NCBI GenBank assembly: GCA_902478865.1
Contig: CABSNA010000082.1
Coordinates: 1 to 6,212 of the forward strand
From: an uncultured Collinsella sp.
GTDB taxonomy: Bacteria > Actinomycetota > Coriobacteriia > Coriobacteriales > Coriobacteriaceae
DNA length: 6,212 nt
Direction: 5' to 3'
Shown: piece by piece, positions 6,187 to 6,212 of the stretch
Layout: the number at the start of each line of letters is the position of its first letter
Position numbering within the stretch: the first letter of the stretch is position 1
Translations under genes and position numbers: made by a program
The notes under the pieces: model-generated
What the model saw: the letters and a program-made list of their open reading frames with translations, nothing else
The model's database searches: none
What the model was told of the DNA's origin: nothing

Positions 6187-6212
6187 AAATTCAACGAATC
6201 AATCCAAATAAA

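Overview
The window suggests a high-GC, Gram-positive anaerobe of the Coriobacteriia (Actinobacteria), most like Collinsella. I base this on GC-rich codon use and on a yggS-sepF-yggT-divIVA cell-division block with no ftsA. This placement is an inference from gene content and protein style, because no search could be run.

Positions 1-2797 hold the 3' part of a phosphate-specific transport operon on the + strand: the end of pstC, then pstA, pstB and phoU. Intergenic gaps are 3, 12 and 92 bases. PstC and PstA form the membrane channel, PstB is the ATPase, and PhoU is the expected negative link between the transporter and phosphate sensing. The periplasmic binding protein gene pstS and most of pstC would lie upstream, outside the window. 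A perfect 10-bp hairpin (2835-2866) follows phoU and probably ends or attenuates this transcript.

Positions 2917-5476 hold yggS (PLP homeostasis), sepF (FtsZ membrane anchor), yggT (small membrane protein) and divIVA (polar/septal coiled-coil scaffold), all on the + strand. In many actinobacteria this set sits directly after ftsZ, but here it follows the pst-phoU operon. The yggT gene has no ATG, GTG or TTG at its proper N-terminus and appears to start at ATC (4459) behind a strong Shine-Dalgarno. A strong intrinsic terminator (5503-5532) closes the block.

Positions 5558-6173 hold one minus-strand gene for a nitroreductase-family flavoprotein, with its own terminator. It converges on divIVA, so two back-to-back terminators separate the two transcription units. 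No tRNA, rRNA, CRISPR array, insertion sequence or phage gene was seen, and no stretch of more than 300 bases lacks a gene. Overall this is ordinary core chromosome. The best leads are the non-AUG start of yggT and the degraded metal-binding motifs and acidic tail of PhoU.
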